A program made the translations under genes and the position numbers. Below are positions 15,987-17,909 of a stretch of 17,909 bases of DNA, piece by piece (positions within the stretch are counted from its first letter, which is position 1; every line of letters begins with the position of its first letter). The DNA is from JABZIP01 sp052173355 (GTDB lineage Bacteria; Bacillota; Clostridia; Peptostreptococcales; Anaerovoracaceae), in the NCBI GenBank assembly GCA_052173355.1, contig JBQMYS010000031.1, positions 1 through 17,909 on the forward strand, read 5' to 3'. The notes under the pieces are model-generated. The model saw nothing but the letters and a program-made list of their open reading frames with translations. It ran no database searches and was not told the origin of the DNA.

Positions 15987-15995
15987 AATCGCCTC

Positions 15996-17522
15996 TTACG
16001 AAAGTTGCATTATAGATGCTATTATTACAGTACCTATAGCCATTACAAACAAAACTCCGAAGAACTTTATTGCAAACTTCATCCATTTTGTATAATCAAG
16101 ATGTGCTATAGCAAGCATTCCCATCAAACAACCGGATGTCGGTACTATCATATTTGAAAGTCCGTCGCCCAACTGATATGCAACTACTGCGATTTGCCTT
16201 GATACACCCAGAAGATCCGATAACGGTGCCATGATAGGCATTGTCAATGCCGCCTGCCCTGAACCTGAAACAACGAAGAAATTGAATATTGTCTGGAAAA
16301 AATACATAAATACCGCTGCAACTGTCGCAGGAAGACCTACAAACGCGTTACTTATGCCGTACAGTATTGTATTAAGTACAGTTCCCGATGTAGGGCTGGC
16401 ACCGCCGAGAACAAGCATTATACCTTGAGCCATACCTACTACCATAGCAGCACCGACTAAATCTGCAACGCCCTGCTTAAATGCGGCAGACATATCATTA
16501 ACTGTCATGCCGTTCAATTTGAATGCAACGCCTATTAGCCCTGCAACCATACCCATTGCAAAGAACTGTGCGGCAATTTCAGGGATGTAGTACCCTTGCT
16601 TCATAACTCCCCAAACTACCCAAATCATTCCGACTAAAATAGTTAAAAGCACGAGCGCATGCCCTAATCCGAACTTTACATCAATTTCACTTTGCTTTTC
16701 CAAATCTTCTCTGAAATAAGCATCCGATTCGTAAGAAACCGACTTTGTAGGGTCTTTTTTAATTTTCGCACCGTACAGTACGGTCATAGCACAACCTGCT
16801 CCTGTAAATGCTACCCACATAGCAATTCTGAAAGATGCCGCTGAAAACACCGGGATGTCCGATATTCCCTGCGCTATAGCTACCGAAAACGGGTTCATCC
16901 AAGAAGACGCAAATCCTATTTGAGTCGCAACATATGTAATAAGTATTCCGACAACAGCATCGTAGCCCATAGCTATGACTAACGGAATAAGTATCATTGC
17001 AAACGGCAATGCTTCCTCTCCCATTCCGAATACCGCGCCGCCAAGAGAAAATAAAATAAACAAAATAGGAATCAAAATCCTCTCTTTTCCATTGGTTTTG
17101 CGTATCATATCCATTATGCCGGTCTCAACGGCTCCTGTTCTTAATATTATTCCGAATGCTCCGCCTATTACCAATATAAACGCAACCACTCCAACAGCGC
17201 TGCCCCATTTATCTCCGGAAGTAAGTCCTTCGAACATATAGTTCACTATACCTGCTCTGCCCCCGAAATCCTCAGTTCCAAAAATCGGTGTACCGCTTGT
17301 TACCGGCTTTCCGGCATCATCAACAACATATTCAAAGCTTCCCGGTTTAATTACAGTTCTTGTCTTTTCAGTGCCGTTGACATTGTAAGTAACATCTTGT
17401 GTTTCATAATAACCCTGCGGAATCACATATGTAAGTACCGCAGCCAAGAGCACTACGAAGAAAATAATTACATACGTGTCCGGGACTTTAAATCCCTTCT
17501 TTTTTTCATCTTTTTCATTCAT
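15996..17522 (-). CDS. yfcC: YfcC-family membrane carrier (putative peptide or amino-acid transporter)
   Basis: A 508-aa polytopic membrane protein of the YfcC/C4-dicarboxylate anaerobic carrier-like family. It starts with a short charged cytoplasmic end and a first membrane helix (about 17-36), followed by an external loop of about 70 residues. Ten or so further hydrophobic segments follow. Family features include GGAFGIILRTGAVETGI, the GMGEEALPFA stretch after a re-entrant-looking helix, NFFVVSGSGQAALTMPIMAP, and DGLSNMIVPTSGCLMGML near the end. The substrate is not known from sequence; basic amino-acid antiport is often suggested for the family. Pairing with iadA suggests di- or oligopeptide, or aspartate-related, uptake. 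GGAG lies 10 nt before the ATG at 17522. Confidence 0.88.
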   Translation of the reverse strand: MNEKDEKKKGFKVPDTYVIIFFVVLLAAVLTYVIPQGYYETQDVTYNVNGTEKTRTVIKPGSFEYVVDDAGKPVTSGTPIFGTEDFGGRAGIVNYMFEGLTSGDKWGSAVGVVAFILVIGGAFGIILRTGAVETGIMDMIRKTNGKERILIPILFILFSLGGAVFGMGEEALPFAMILIPLVIAMGYDAVVGILITYVATQIGFASSWMNPFSVAIAQGISDIPVFSAASFRIAMWVAFTGAGCAMTVLYGAKIKKDPTKSVSYESDAYFREDLEKQSEIDVKFGLGHALVLLTILVGMIWVVWGVMKQGYYIPEIAAQFFAMGMVAGLIGVAFKLNGMTVNDMSAAFKQGVADLVGAAMVVGMAQGIMLVLGGASPTSGTVLNTILYGISNAFVGLPATVAAVFMYFFQTIFNFFVVSGSGQAALTMPIMAPLSDLLGVSRQIAVVAYQLGDGLSNMIVPTSGCLMGMLAIAHLDYTKWMKFAIKFFGVLFVMAIGTVIIASIMQLS

Positions 17523-17644
17523 AATATTCCGTCTCCTTGTATAATTTATTTCTATTTCCTATTTTGAGTATTTACAATTCCATTTTAATTTAACCTATTA
17601 TTTTAAGCTATATTGTTTTGTATTTTAAACAGGAAATCAATTGT

Positions 17645-17672
17645 ATTATACCACAGTTAGCATCAATATAAA
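17645..17672 (-). promoter_or_regulatory. Promoter of yfcC-iadA with extended -10
   Basis: On the minus strand TATAAT (17650-17645) is preceded by TGG (extended -10). TTTATA (17672-17667) sits 16 nt upstream as a weak -35. The start would be about 17638, giving a leader of roughly 115 nt that is AT-rich and without an evident riboswitch. Confidence 0.6.
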
Positions 17673-17909
17673 CTTTTACAACAGTACAATCTGCTCAAAC
17701 TACCCATATTTTGTCTATTTTGCGTTGTTCTTTATCGGGGAATTATATCTGATGCTTTTTTTAGTTAGAAGCCAACTTGCTTTAATTTTAAAGTTTTACT
17801 TTATTTGTAAATATTCGATAGCAAACACGACAACAAACAGTCGCACAAAAAACCTCCGCTGCATTTACTTCACAGGAAATTTTTGCGTGAGTCCTACATC
17901 TGTTCGCTT
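17673..17909 (-). other. Gene-free right-edge region with a candidate structured block
   Basis: No recognisable gene lies here. The part 17673-17820 is AT-rich and holds a lone TATAAT (minus strand, near 17750-17745) without a good -35. The part 17832-17908 is less AT-rich and can fold: AGCGAACAG (17908-17900) pairs with CTGTTTGTT (17840-17832), and CGC plus five A with TTTTT plus GCG inside it. The pairing partly covers a GGAGG that precedes a 16-codon ORF. It could be a regulatory leader, a dispersed intergenic repeat, or the 3' end of something outside the window. Confidence 0.3.
17796..17846 (-). CDS. Possible 16-aa hydrophobic small ORF
   Basis: GTG at 17846 lies 6 nt after a full GGAGG (17857-17853) and opens a frame reading RLFVVVFAIEYLQIK after the initiator, ending with TAA at 17798-17796. 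The ribosome site is as good as those of the real genes here, and the peptide is hydrophobic in its first half, like a leader or membrane micropeptide. No family is recognised, and chance is a serious alternative. Confidence 0.2.
   Translation of the reverse strand: MRLFVVVFAIEYLQIK

Noticed and set aside
1..17909. CRISPR arrays, transposases, phage genes, tRNA or rRNA genes
   Set aside because: None seen on either strand; intergenic gaps are short and accounted for, except at the right edge.

Overview
The window is a low-GC, tightly packed bacterial chromosome segment in which every recognisable gene lies on the minus strand. Gene content and style (AT-rich codons, strong GGAGG ribosome binding sites, a clostridial-type L10 leader, an iadA/yfcC pair, an ApgM-type phosphoglycerate mutase relative) point to an anaerobic Firmicute of the Clostridia. 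The genus cannot be told from the sequence.

In transcription order (right to left): 17909-17523 is a gene-free stretch with a promoter for yfcC and, further upstream, an unexplained possibly structured block. Then come yfcC (YfcC-family carrier) and iadA (isoaspartyl dipeptidase), a small peptide or amino-acid use operon. Next is a methyl-accepting chemotaxis gene whose frame is broken by a run of eight G just after its first membrane segment. After its terminator come two copies of a 12-base motif, one of them the -35 of a good promoter, and the translation/transcription operon rpmG-secE-nusG-rplK-rplA-[L10 leader]-rplJ-rplL. This operon closes with an intrinsic terminator directly after rplL, with no rpoBC following.

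Downstream is apgM-dacF-uvrC (phosphoglycerate mutase/phosphotransferase family, D,D-carboxypeptidase, excinuclease subunit C). It is followed by metG-tatD-tilS, which has its own consensus promoter overlapping the uvrC stop codon. tilS runs off the left edge.

Most of the window is housekeeping. The two strongest surprises are (1) the G8 tract in the chemoreceptor gene, where losing one G restores a full 707-residue receptor, so phase variation is possible; and (2) a 113-bp island of about 63% GC inside uvrC, built of an outer inverted repeat enclosing three further inverted repeats. Its transcript could fold as a cloverleaf while still encoding conserved UvrC residues. Smaller oddities are a two-codon ORF abutting the apgM start, a Glu in place of the metal-bridging Lys in IadA, and the structured block with a 16-codon ORF near the right edge.
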